Below the pieces are notes generated by a model. The model had not been told where the DNA came from. It did not search any database and was given only the letters and a program-made list of their open reading frames with translations. Below, piece after piece: positions 27,234-35,159 of a stretch of 64,000 nucleotides of DNA (position 1 is the first letter of the stretch; each line of letters starts with the position of its first letter). The stretch covers positions 3,831-67,830 of the forward strand of contig CAUTOC010000008.1 of the NCBI GenBank assembly GCA_963539695.1, in the 5' to 3' direction. This DNA comes from Catonella sp963539695 (GTDB lineage Bacteria > Bacillota > Clostridia > Lachnospirales > Lachnospiraceae). A program made the translations under genes and the position numbers.

Positions 27234-27262
27234 ATTATATACAATTATAATTAAAATTACAA
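27234..27262 (-). promoter_or_regulatory. Strong sigma-A promoter for the small RNA and Abi_2 gene
   Basis: TTGTAA (27262-27257), a 17-nt spacer and a perfect TATAAT (27239-27234) on the minus strand, 12 nt after the ABC-2 permease stop codon. Confidence 0.78.
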
Positions 27263-27273
27263 GCCCCAAAAAT

Positions 27274-27990
27274 TTAATAAGTCCACCTAAACTGCTTGCT
27301 CCTGTTAAACATAAACTTAAAAATCAAATATCCCGCTAACAGCCAGCTTGCACATATTGATAAGAAGATTATTGTATCCGGAAATCTTAGTCCGTTTTCT
27401 AAGATTAAAGAAGCATATTTTACCCCATAAGATATCGGATTGGTATAAACTAAAATATCAGGGATTTTAACTATACTTCCCGACAAGAAAAGAAAGCCAT
27501 AGCTTATGATACTCACAAATGAAGCCACCTTTGTAAACATAAGAGTTACAGACGCCAGTACATAGGACAGCCCCATTATTCCTATACAGACAAAAATGGT
27601 AATGTATAAATATTCTGCCCTGAACAGGTTTTCAATACCAAAGAATACCATTGCAATAACAAGGGTTATAACAGCTTTTATAACATTGATGCTAAACCAT
27701 ACCACAGTTTTTACCGTAACAATCTGTGCTATAGAATAAGGTTTAATCATAATATTTTGCAAAGTTCCAAGTTGTTTTTCTGTGGATATGCACATAGATG
27801 CTTCCGATATAACTCCGCTTGCAAGCATCCACAATATATATCCAAATACCTTTTCGGTGGTATTTCCCTCTGTATTTATTACAATCAGCAGGATAAAAAA
27901 ATCTGTAATCAGTCCTACTATATAATCAGGATAATAGCTTACCGCTTCGATAAGACTTTTTCTAAATTCAGCTTTAATTAGATTCATCAA
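27274..27990 (-). CDS. ABC-2 type exporter permease
   Basis: 238 residues with six hydrophobic helices and a short cytoplasmic N-terminus, the ABC-2 permease layout. The GTLQNIMIKPYSIAQIV segment near residue 75 is the coupling-helix region. It overlaps the ATP-binding partner by 17 nt, so they form one two-component exporter. Substrate unknown: homologs move drugs, antimicrobial peptides or polysaccharides. It lies downstream of the RiPP operon terminator, so it is not certain that it belongs to that system. Confidence 0.85.
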   Translation of the reverse strand: MMNLIKAEFRKSLIEAVSYYPDYIVGLITDFFILLIVINTEGNTTEKVFGYILWMLASGVISEASMCISTEKQLGTLQNIMIKPYSIAQIVTVKTVVWFSINVIKAVITLVIAMVFFGIENLFRAEYLYITIFVCIGIMGLSYVLASVTLMFTKVASFVSIISYGFLFLSGSIVKIPDILVYTNPISYGVKYASLILENGLRFPDTIIFLSICASWLLAGYLIFKFMFNRSKQFRWTY

Positions 27991-28810
27991 GTGCCTCCAT
28001 TACCTTTTCTTCCATGTCTTTCTTTTTCTTCACTATCTCTACTATTTCTTCATTCGCAAAGCTCTCGTAAACTTCTGAAAACTCTCCTTCTACCTCTTCT
28101 TCCACTATTTTCCCGTCTTTAATGTATGAAACTATATAGCTTTGAGTCTTATCTTCGTTATTGTCGGAGAAATCCTTAACTACTCCGTCTTTTAGGATTA
28201 AAACCCTGCCGTTAAGCTTCTGCACTACTTCCATTTGGTGTGTGGTAAGTATGACTGCCATCCCTTTTTCTTTTACCAGGCGGTTAAGGTTGTCTATAAC
28301 CGAGTTTTTACTTTTTATATCAAGACCTAAGGTCGGTTCATCTAAAAGCAAAAGCTTGGGCAAGAGCATAAGAGATATTATTAGAGCAAGTTTTTGCTGC
28401 ATTCCTCTTGAATACTCTCCTACCGGCTTATTGATAGCTTCTTTTAATTCAAAATCGTCTATGTACTTAGCTATTTCAGGACTTTTACTGTCTATCTTGG
28501 ATAGTCCTGCGAAATACTCTATATTCTGCCAGCCTGTCAAATAGTCATACACATTGGTACTTGATTCAAGTAAGGCACTTACTTTGTTAAAATATTCACT
28601 ATTTTTGCATTTATGTATATCCTTGTCGTCAAGCTTTATCTCTCCCGAGTCTTGGCGTATCATTTTTAATATACAGTTTATTATAGTTGTCTTTCCTGCT
28701 CCGTTGTTCCCTAAAAGACAAACTATTTCACCTGCATTTACAGTAAATGATACATCTTTTAGTACTGATTTTTCTCGGAAGGATTTATGTAGGTTAGTTA
28801 TTTTTAGCAT
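27974..28810 (-). CDS. ABC exporter ATP-binding protein (ABC-2 partner)
   Basis: 278 residues. Walker A GNNGAGKTT at 34-42, the signature YSRGMQQKLAL near 133-143, Walker B LLLLDEPTLGLD near 155, and an H-loop TTHQ. The ~60-residue acidic C-terminus (EEEVEGEFSEVYESFANEE and after) is beyond the ATPase core, as in resistance-type ATPases. ATG preceded by AAAAAGGAG. A strong terminator of the RiPP exporter lies 32 nt upstream, so expression needs readthrough or a promoter within that hairpin region. Confidence 0.9.
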   Translation of the reverse strand: MLKITNLHKSFREKSVLKDVSFTVNAGEIVCLLGNNGAGKTTIINCILKMIRQDSGEIKLDDKDIHKCKNSEYFNKVSALLESSTNVYDYLTGWQNIEYFAGLSKIDSKSPEIAKYIDDFELKEAINKPVGEYSRGMQQKLALIISLMLLPKLLLLDEPTLGLDIKSKNSVIDNLNRLVKEKGMAVILTTHQMEVVQKLNGRVLILKDGVVKDFSDNNEDKTQSYIVSYIKDGKIVEEEVEGEFSEVYESFANEEIVEIVKKKKDMEEKVMEALDESN

Positions 28811-28841
28811 TTGCGGACTCCTTTTTCCTTATTTTTCTATC

Positions 28842-28884
28842 ATAAAAGGCTTTCTATGAATACATTTTATCATAGAAAGCCTGT
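28842..28884 (-). terminator. Terminator of the RiPP biosynthesis operon
   Basis: A perfect 13-bp stem (28882-28870 with 28859-28847; arm AGGCTTTCTATGA) and 10-nt loop are followed by TTTTATG on the minus strand. It lies 97 nt after the ABC exporter stop. Confidence 0.8.
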
Positions 28885-28979
28885 CGATTAAAAGCTATTT
28901 TCAGAAAGATTGTAAATCCTTTATCAAGTTAATGATATTTTCTCTCTAATATTATTCTTAAATTCAACTTTAAATAGCT

Positions 28980-30533
28980 TTAAATATCTGATAATTCTAT
29001 TTTATTATATCTTATATCAGAAAAATCATTATCATTATGGCTTATTATCAATACCATATTATCTAATGCTAAAGTTTCTAAAATCTCTTTCATTGCTTTT
29101 CTAGTTTCATCATCAACTCCCTCAAAAGGTTCGTCAAACAAAAATATTGATGCATTAGCATTCACTGTACGCAAAAATAATATAAGTCTCTTTTCTCCAC
29201 CTGACAGCTCATTTACATTATCTGATTTATTTTGAACTTTTTTCAATATTCTTTCCGACAACCTATTCATGCTTAAACTATTAAATAATGTTATATTGTC
29301 TTCAATATTAGTATCGAATAAAATATCTTTTTGATTCATATAAGCAATATTAGGAGCCTCACTTCTAACATTAATCTCTAATTCCCCATCAAAATCATTA
29401 TACAATCCTGATATTATATTGAACAATGTACTTTTACCTATCCCATTATGTCCTGATAACCTATATATTCCTATCCCTTCCAAATTAACACTAAAATTTT
29501 TCATTATTGTATTTTCGCCTAAAGAATAAGATAAATTTTGAATAAAAATTGCTGGCTTTCCTACGCCATTTGTCCTTTTATCAGTTTCATCCAATTTGTC
29601 ATTAACTATAGGATTAATCCTTTCAATTACCGGTTCAAGATTATTTTTCATTGCAACAAATTGGAATATTTCTGATATTGGCAAATAAACTGCACTTAAA
29701 AATCCAAATATTGCCACCAAAGTCCCTACAGTCATATTTCCTTCTACAATTCTAATAACAGAAACGCCCAAAATAAATACTGGCAAAAAACTGCTTAAAA
29801 AATTTCTTATAAAATAAAATATTGCTGTCCATTTTTGAAGACTTTTTTCTTTCTTATAAATCTCTGCATTTTTCTTTTGTATATATCTATTACTAATATC
29901 TTCTATCTTATATGACTTGATATTCATAAGATTGTTTAATATATCTAGAAAAGATGTATTCAATACATCTTTTACCTCGTACTCTTCTTTAACAAATTTT
30001 TTCATCGGATTCATTGTAAATTTAGTTAAAAAATAATAAAATGGAACAGACAGTAGAACAATAACGCCTATAACTCCATCTAATGAGAATAGCAAAAAAT
30101 ATGTTATTAGAAAACGAATTGTATTGGCTATTAGCATAAAATCATAAAGTGAAACATATTGCCCCATTTGTGCAGCATCATTAACCATCAATGTAGATAA
30201 ATTCCCTTGAGTCATATCTTTTGATTTTGAATATGACCAAGCTAAAATTCCAGATATTATGTCATTGCGTATATGCCTTTCAATATTTTTTTGAAACACT
30301 CTCAGATAATAATCATATACTAATAGCGTTAATACCTCGACTAATATCTGAAAAAACAAAAGGCAAAAAAAATATCTCCATACATCATAAAGATTTTTCT
30401 GTTCAATAGCATCAATCACAAACTTAAAACTGTAATTATACAGTAAGGCCGCTACATTGCATATTGTAACAAGTATAACCAATACCAAAGACCTAACTCT
30501 ATAACTCTTTATCAAATCCATAATATACTTCAC
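28980..30533 (-). CDS. ABC exporter (fused membrane and ATPase domains), RiPP locus
   Basis: 517 residues. Residues about 1-300 form a six-helix type I ABC transmembrane domain, and about 320-517 the ATPase with Walker A GHNGIGKST, signature LSGGEKR and Walker B IFLFDEPFEG. There is no C39 peptidase domain in front, so if it exports a mature peptide, leader removal must be done by another protease or not at all. It follows the radical SAM gene by 20 nt and is the last gene before a strong terminator, so it is the likely exporter of the modified peptide encoded at 31871-31966. Confidence 0.86.
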   Translation of the reverse strand: MKYIMDLIKSYRVRSLVLVILVTICNVAALLYNYSFKFVIDAIEQKNLYDVWRYFFCLLFFQILVEVLTLLVYDYYLRVFQKNIERHIRNDIISGILAWSYSKSKDMTQGNLSTLMVNDAAQMGQYVSLYDFMLIANTIRFLITYFLLFSLDGVIGVIVLLSVPFYYFLTKFTMNPMKKFVKEEYEVKDVLNTSFLDILNNLMNIKSYKIEDISNRYIQKKNAEIYKKEKSLQKWTAIFYFIRNFLSSFLPVFILGVSVIRIVEGNMTVGTLVAIFGFLSAVYLPISEIFQFVAMKNNLEPVIERINPIVNDKLDETDKRTNGVGKPAIFIQNLSYSLGENTIMKNFSVNLEGIGIYRLSGHNGIGKSTLFNIISGLYNDFDGELEINVRSEAPNIAYMNQKDILFDTNIEDNITLFNSLSMNRLSERILKKVQNKSDNVNELSGGEKRLILFLRTVNANASIFLFDEPFEGVDDETRKAMKEILETLALDNMVLIISHNDNDFSDIRYNKIELSDI

Positions 30534-30553
30534 GCTTCATCACCTCTCACTCT

Positions 30554-31789
30554 CTATGACAAATAATTTATAAAATTATTCTTGATATTTACAATTTCAC
30601 CACTAACAACTTTTTCTAAAATTTTTTCTAAAGCTATATCAAATCTATCTTTTTTTATACAATCTTCTGATAAAAACGGGAAATCTTCATCTCCTAAAAA
30701 TGTATCTGCTACACATAGTTCACAGAGATGCCTTGCCCAGCATTTCTTGCATTGTGTAAAATTTTCCTTCTTATTATTTAAAGTTAGCAATTCATTCTGA
30801 GACTTTATACTATCTAATTTAAATCTTTTATCATCCCATAATTTAAAGCAATTATAAATGCTTCCATCGTAATCATAATGTATTGAAACATTTGTACTTA
30901 AATCGTCACAAAAACAAGATGATTTTATTGATAAAAATATACCTTTTAAAATTCTCATTATATAAGGATCAAAATTAACTTCTACATCTCCTTTTATTAA
31001 CACATCTAATGTTCTCTCTAGCTCTGTTATTAAATCAGCCTTAGTAATATATCTTTCAAGCATAATATTTTTATCAGTACTGATTACAGTATTTACTCTT
31101 ATCGACATATTATTCTCTTCTGCAAATTTATACAAATCCTGATAACTCACTCCATGTCTTTCATGTAGTTTTGTGTATGTTGCTGAAACAGAATAATCAG
31201 CATCATATTTATTTAAATACGAAATAAATTTCATCGCTTTATCATAACTGCCCACCCCTCTCAAAGCATCATTAATTTCTCTAGGTCCATCTATGCTTAC
31301 ATAATACTTCATAGGGTACTTTGAAAGTTTTCTTACTAAATCTTCTGTACCACTGCCATTGGTTGTTATCATAAATTGATTTATATTAAATTTATTATTT
31401 AAAATTTCTACCATTTCAATCAAGTCTCTGTTTAATGTAGCTTCACCACCAAATAATTCAACAATTCCTATATTCTGTATATTAGCAGATACTAAATTAT
31501 CCATTATATTTTTAAGTGTGCTTAAATTCATAAAAGCATCTTTTTTCCCATAATTACCATAATTTGCATAACAATATATGCATTTATAATTACAAGCATT
31601 GGATATATTTAGTACAACTTTCGACAGCGTATCATCATATTTTACTATATATTCTTGTGATGAATCAACAGCCTTTTTATACTCTTCTTCATTAAATCCA
31701 TTGGTTATGTCAAACAGCAACATATTCTTTGCATCAAACATAAACTTTATGTTCCCAATTTGCTTTTTTATAATAAAATCCTTTTCCAT
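30554..31789 (-). CDS. Radical SAM/SPASM peptide maturase
   Basis: 411 residues. The radical SAM cluster motif CxxxCxxC is Cys66, Cys70, Cys73 (CNYKCIYC), followed by the GGEAT segment for SAM binding and a TIM-barrel core. The C-terminal SPASM domain has Cys in CFCDD, YNCFKL and CKKCWARHLCELC (about 345-357), giving auxiliary Fe-S clusters as in sactipeptide, ranthipeptide and related RiPP maturases. The first ~60 residues resemble a peptide-recognition region but I cannot confirm an RRE fold. It is 81 nt after a 31-residue Cys-containing peptide gene. Chemistry (thioether or carbon-carbon crosslink) is not predictable here. Confidence 0.88.
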   Translation of the reverse strand: MEKDFIIKKQIGNIKFMFDAKNMLLFDITNGFNEEEYKKAVDSSQEYIVKYDDTLSKVVLNISNACNYKCIYCYANYGNYGKKDAFMNLSTLKNIMDNLVSANIQNIGIVELFGGEATLNRDLIEMVEILNNKFNINQFMITTNGSGTEDLVRKLSKYPMKYYVSIDGPREINDALRGVGSYDKAMKFISYLNKYDADYSVSATYTKLHERHGVSYQDLYKFAEENNMSIRVNTVISTDKNIMLERYITKADLITELERTLDVLIKGDVEVNFDPYIMRILKGIFLSIKSSCFCDDLSTNVSIHYDYDGSIYNCFKLWDDKRFKLDSIKSQNELLTLNNKKENFTQCKKCWARHLCELCVADTFLGDEDFPFLSEDCIKKDRFDIALEKILEKVVSGEIVNIKNNFINYLS

Positions 31790-31870
31790 TCTTTTCTCCT
31801 TAATCTTTAATAAGCCTAAAGCTGATAATAATTATCAAGTATCACATCAACAAATTTATCAAAACTACTG

Positions 31871-31966
31871 TTATTTCAATGAATATCCTGCTCCGCATGA
31901 ATGTGACTGATTATGACAAAGTGGCATAATTTTACTTATCGGTAGCTTTAAATCTAATAATCTCAT
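31871..31966 (-). CDS. Candidate RiPP precursor peptide, 31 residues
   Basis: A short gene with a very strong site (GAGAGGAGGTGA, 7 nt before ATG) immediately upstream of the radical SAM gene. The first half is an aliphatic/charged leader-like stretch (MRLLDLKLPISKI...), and the end is a core-like CHNQSHSCGAGYSLK with two Cys (17 and 24), two His, Ser and a Gly/Ala/Tyr tail. No secretion signal is present. Such features fit a radical-SAM-modified peptide. I do not recognise the exact family. A 15-bp palindrome (TGATAAT-A-ATTATCA) lies in the spacer at about 31826-31840 and may set the ratio of peptide to enzyme mRNA. Confidence 0.75.
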   Translation of the reverse strand: MRLLDLKLPISKIMPLCHNQSHSCGAGYSLK

Positions 31967-32045
31967 TTTTTTCACCTCCTCTCATTCAACCTTAGGCTAT
32001 TAAAGACTAAAAACTTGCAAATTCCTCACTTAATTAAGCCGTTTC

Positions 32046-32072
32046 ATCATATCACATCTACCTACACATCAA
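32046..32072 (-). promoter_or_regulatory. Promoter of the RiPP operon (extended -10)
   Basis: TTGATG (32072-32067), a short 15-nt spacer and TATGAT (32051-32046) with TG one base upstream of the -10. It would give a leader of about 70 nt before the precursor. The -35 box overlaps the edge of the long dyad at 32071-32127, as expected for a controlled promoter. Confidence 0.5.
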
Positions 32073-32127
32073 CAGACCAGTAGAGTTTACATTTTTACCT
32101 CATTTATGTAAACCCAACTGGTCTGTT
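32071..32127. promoter_or_regulatory. Long two-part dyad, candidate operator between divergent genes
   Basis: AACAGACCAGT (32071-32081) pairs with ACTGGTCTGTT (32117-32127), and GTTTACAT (32085-32092) with ATGTAAAC (32106-32113); a 3-nt mismatch separates the two arm parts and 13 nt form the centre. No T-run follows on either strand, so it is not a terminator. It lies between the RiPP precursor and the exported-peptide gene, and is a good site for the HTH regulator at 32392-34173. Confidence 0.65.
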
Positions 32128-32198
32128 CTATTATTCAATATTATGTTATTCTGTTTAAGCGTATCAAAAATAAATCAAGTTAAGAAAGAGGTATTCAT

Positions 32199-32369
32199 AT
32201 GAAAACAAAGAAAAAAGTTCTTTTAGCCTTCACTACAATTGTAGTCTGTCTTATCTTTTCACTTACTACTATTTCAAAAATATCAAAAATTAGTTACAAC
32301 AATACATCCATAATAAGTATATGTGCAGACAAAACAGGTAATACTACAAGAGGAACAAAATCTGTATAA
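32199..32369 (+). CDS. Small exported peptide, possible pheromone pro-peptide
   Basis: 56 residues, with AGAAAGAGG 8-10 nt before ATG. The N-terminus is Lys-rich (MKTKKKVLL) and followed by a hydrophobic stretch (about 8-24), a Sec-type signal or anchor. The rest is small and polar with a late Cys and ends ADKTGNTTRGTKSV. Size, signal and a convergent HTH-TPR gene whose stop is 22 nt away match Phr/PapR/NprX-type signalling cassettes, where the secreted C-terminus is trimmed and re-imported. The function is inferred only from this arrangement. Confidence 0.65.
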   Translation: MKTKKKVLLAFTTIVVCLIFSLTTISKISKISYNNTSIISICADKTGNTTRGTKSV

Positions 32370-32391
32370 ATAATAGGTTTATTGAAAAATG

Positions 32392-34173
32392 CTAATACCA
32401 CCTTATGTTACTGTCAAATACTTTTTCATAATAATCCTTTATCATATATGCATCTTCATACATTTCATATAACTCGGCAATATAGAACATATCCTTACAA
32501 ATCTTTTTTGCCTCCTCTATATTGCCAAGTTCTTCTTCAATAGTAGAACTATAATCTAATAAGTTCAATAAAAATCCTGTATCATTTTCTATAATAATAG
32601 CCTTTATCTCATTTAAAGCAATATTATAACTTTTTCCATATTCCTTTATATTTTTATATAACCATGCTAAATCTTTTGAAATGATTGCTATTCGAATATT
32701 AAATGCACTTTTTTTGTTGCTTACATCTGCAAAAAACCTTTCAAGCATTTCTATCCCCTTATAGGGCTCTTTTATCCCAATAAACCTGGCTATATTACTT
32801 AAAAACTCAATCTCTTCTCTTGTATATATACTATTCTCTGAAACCTCTCCTGTATACGAAAATATCTCCCACAATCTTTTTATCTTCTCTTCATCTGAAA
32901 TCTCTTCTGTATAAATCTCCAGTCCTTCTACCGCCTGTTTATTAAGCGGAATTCTCATATCAAGCCTCTGCTTTAGTTTTTCTTTCTCTTTATAAAGTTT
33001 CTTATATTCCCTAAGCGAAGCAAGCCTCCTGCATTCACTCATAAGCATAAAATCCTCATACTCAGCACTCTCTATCTCTCCCTTAAAGTAGAGCCATCTT
33101 AAATTTAATCTTTTTGCTATATTCTTCAATATGGTCTTTTTAGGATAACTTTTACCAAGTTCTGCTCTACTGTAGGTCTTTACATCACAAATATCTGCAA
33201 TTAAAGCTTCTACACTTAAACTTACTTCTTTCCTTCTAATTCTAAACACATCACTTAAAACCATGTATTTTTTTACATTTGTTATATGAATTTCAGTCAT
33301 AAAACCGACAGAAACTCCTGCCATAGCAAATACACTCTCTATTGCTTCTTTCTGCTTCATATAAATATTCTTTTTGCCAAAAGCCGGCTCATCTTCTATC
33401 AGAAGCTTCAATATCTCCGGAAGCTCTCTTATACAGAAAAATTTTGTAAGTATTTTAAGAATATCTCCCTCAAGTTCAAGCCTTTCACCGATATCAAAGC
33501 TTTCTCTATCATTTCTTAACAAGCTAAGCCCCAATCTTGGAACTATCTTATGCTTAACAAGTCCATCTTCTATGCTTCTGTCTGCATATTTATAAAACTC
33601 ATATAATTTATCTGTTATCCTCTCTTTTTTATCAGGAAACAGCTCATACTCTATGTCATATAAATTGGTTATTAAATGCCACTCAAATACAGAAAGGCGT
33701 TTTCTTTGTTTTACTATTTGGTCTACATCTTTTATTGTATAATCTATAGCTTTTTTTATATAAAAATATGCTTTTTCATAATTATTATTCACCTGTCTGT
33801 TTATTATATAGTCTATAAAATCTCTGTATTGATAATACATCCCGGCATTTACCTTAGTCAAAGAATCAAATCTCTCCCTTTCAATAAGTAATTTTTCCCA
33901 GTTCCTTTTTTCTGCATAAGCAAAACAATTAAGATACCACACATAAAACTCATGAAGTGCGTCAGGTATTATAAACTCAAATCTATCATCAGCAACACCA
34001 AGTCTTTCAAGCAGTACCTGAAACATAAACATATCCGGTGTAAGTTCTCCATTTTCATACTTATTCCAAGCTATTCTTGAGATTATGCCATGGAATACTT
34101 CATCCTGACTATACCCCATAGTCTCTCTTATATTTTTAAGTGCATAGCCAAAATTATCTGTTAAACTTTTCAT
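32392..34173 (-). CDS. Large HTH-TPR transcriptional regulator (RRNPP-like), internally duplicated
   Basis: 593 residues. An HTH_XRE domain lies at about 5-60 (LKNIRETMGYSQDEVFHGIISRI start) and is followed by helical, TPR-like repeats to ~300. A second HTH-like stretch at about 305-357 (LSDVFRIRRKEVSLSVEALI, then YSRAELGKSYPKKTILKNIA) is again followed by TPR-like helices to the end (EYGKSYNIALNEI, NIEEAKKICKDM). Thus the protein looks like two HTH-TPR units in tandem, longer than usual RRNPP proteins (about 280-430). Such proteins bind short re-imported peptides. It is convergent with the small exported peptide and next to the RiPP operon, which it may control via 32071-32127. Confidence 0.75.
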   Translation of the reverse strand: MKSLTDNFGYALKNIRETMGYSQDEVFHGIISRIAWNKYENGELTPDMFMFQVLLERLGVADDRFEFIIPDALHEFYVWYLNCFAYAEKRNWEKLLIERERFDSLTKVNAGMYYQYRDFIDYIINRQVNNNYEKAYFYIKKAIDYTIKDVDQIVKQRKRLSVFEWHLITNLYDIEYELFPDKKERITDKLYEFYKYADRSIEDGLVKHKIVPRLGLSLLRNDRESFDIGERLELEGDILKILTKFFCIRELPEILKLLIEDEPAFGKKNIYMKQKEAIESVFAMAGVSVGFMTEIHITNVKKYMVLSDVFRIRRKEVSLSVEALIADICDVKTYSRAELGKSYPKKTILKNIAKRLNLRWLYFKGEIESAEYEDFMLMSECRRLASLREYKKLYKEKEKLKQRLDMRIPLNKQAVEGLEIYTEEISDEEKIKRLWEIFSYTGEVSENSIYTREEIEFLSNIARFIGIKEPYKGIEMLERFFADVSNKKSAFNIRIAIISKDLAWLYKNIKEYGKSYNIALNEIKAIIIENDTGFLLNLLDYSSTIEEELGNIEEAKKICKDMFYIAELYEMYEDAYMIKDYYEKVFDSNIRWY

Positions 34174-34267
34174 AGTATGCTCCTATGCTGTTTTAAAAAC
34201 TATCCGAACATGTACTCTAACTTAATCAAAATTAATTCATCTTTATCCTCATTTACATCCTTAAATC

Positions 34268-34318
34268 CCGAATGCGAAATATTTCATTCGGTCACCCCTG
34301 ACTCGGTTTGTTCCGAGT
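34268..34318. repeat. Two adjacent hairpins of unknown role
   Basis: CCGAATG (34268-34274) pairs with CATTCGG (34285-34291), and ACTCGG (34301-34306) pairs with CCGAGT (34313-34318). They lie between the amino-acid ABC operon terminator and the HTH-TPR gene, upstream of its start. Confidence 0.55.
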
Positions 34319-34350
34319 TAATTGTAACATATCTTAAAAGTATTTTAAAT

Positions 34351-34380
34351 TCAAAAAAGGTCAAGCCAAAACCCGACCTT
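34351..34380 (-). terminator. Terminator of the amino-acid ABC operon
   Basis: AAGGTC (34380-34375) pairs with GACCTT (34362-34357) with a 12-nt loop, followed by TTTT on the minus strand, 30 nt after the ATPase stop. Confidence 0.72.
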
Positions 34381-34409
34381 AAAATTATATATTCTTATTA
34401 TTTTAATAT

Positions 34410-35159
34410 TTACATCAGCACCTTGCTTAAAAAGTCCTTAGTCCTAGGATTCTTAGGATTACCGAATATTTCTTCCGGGCTTCCTTCTTCTGCTATAATG
34501 CCTCCGTCCATAAAGAGCACTCTGTCTGATACTTCTCTGGCAAAGCCCATTTCATGAGTAACTATTACAGTTGTCATTCCTTCACTTACAAGGCTTTTAA
34601 TAACTGCAAGCACCTCTCCTACCATCTCCGGATCAAGGGCTGAAGTTGGCTCATCAAAGAGCATTACATCAGGCTCCATGGCAAGGGCTCTTACTATAGC
34701 AAGCCTCTGTTTCTGACCACCTGAGAGTTTGTTCGGTTTCTCGTCATATTTTTCAAGAAGTCCCACTCTCTCAAGCAATTCTATAGCCTTTTCCTTGGCT
34801 TCTTTGGTATTTTTCTTGCCAAGTAAAGTAGGAGCAAGTGTAATATTTTCACCTACAGAAAGGTGAGAAAATACATTGAAATGCTGGAATACCATCCCCA
34901 TTTTCTGACGGTGCATATCTATGTTTACAGATTTATCCGCTATATTGGTTCCTTCAAAATAAATTTTACCCTTTTCAGGAACTTCAAGAAGGTTCAAACA
35001 ACGAAGGAAGGTAGACTTGCCACCGCCAGAAGGTCCGATTATAGATACAACTTCTCCTTTATTGATATGTTCATTAACTCCCTTTAGTACCTGTAGCTTA
35101 CCAAAACTTTTATGTAAATCTACTACATCAATTAGGTATTCATTATGATTAGCACTCAC
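34410..35159 (-). CDS. Polar amino-acid ABC transporter ATP-binding protein
   Basis: 249 residues, the standard size of GlnQ/ArtP-type ATPases. Walker A GPSGGGKST near residue 40, signature LSGGQKQR, Walker B VMLFDEPTSALDPE, H-loop VTHEMGFA. It drives uptake of a polar amino acid (glutamine, cystine, arginine or similar; not decidable). It overlaps the permease by 11 nt and is the last gene in the substrate-binding protein - permease - ATPase operon. Confidence 0.94.
   Translation of the reverse strand: MSANHNEYLIDVVDLHKSFGKLQVLKGVNEHINKGEVVSIIGPSGGGKSTFLRCLNLLEVPEKGKIYFEGTNIADKSVNIDMHRQKMGMVFQHFNVFSHLSVGENITLAPTLLGKKNTKEAKEKAIELLERVGLLEKYDEKPNKLSGGQKQRLAIVRALAMEPDVMLFDEPTSALDPEMVGEVLAVIKSLVSEGMTTVIVTHEMGFAREVSDRVLFMDGGIIAEEGSPEEIFGNPKNPRTKDFLSKVLM

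Noticed and set aside
27274..28810. ABC-2 exporter as part of the RiPP operon (self-immunity)
   Set aside because: A strong terminator separates it from the RiPP exporter; a role is possible but not supported by the sequence.
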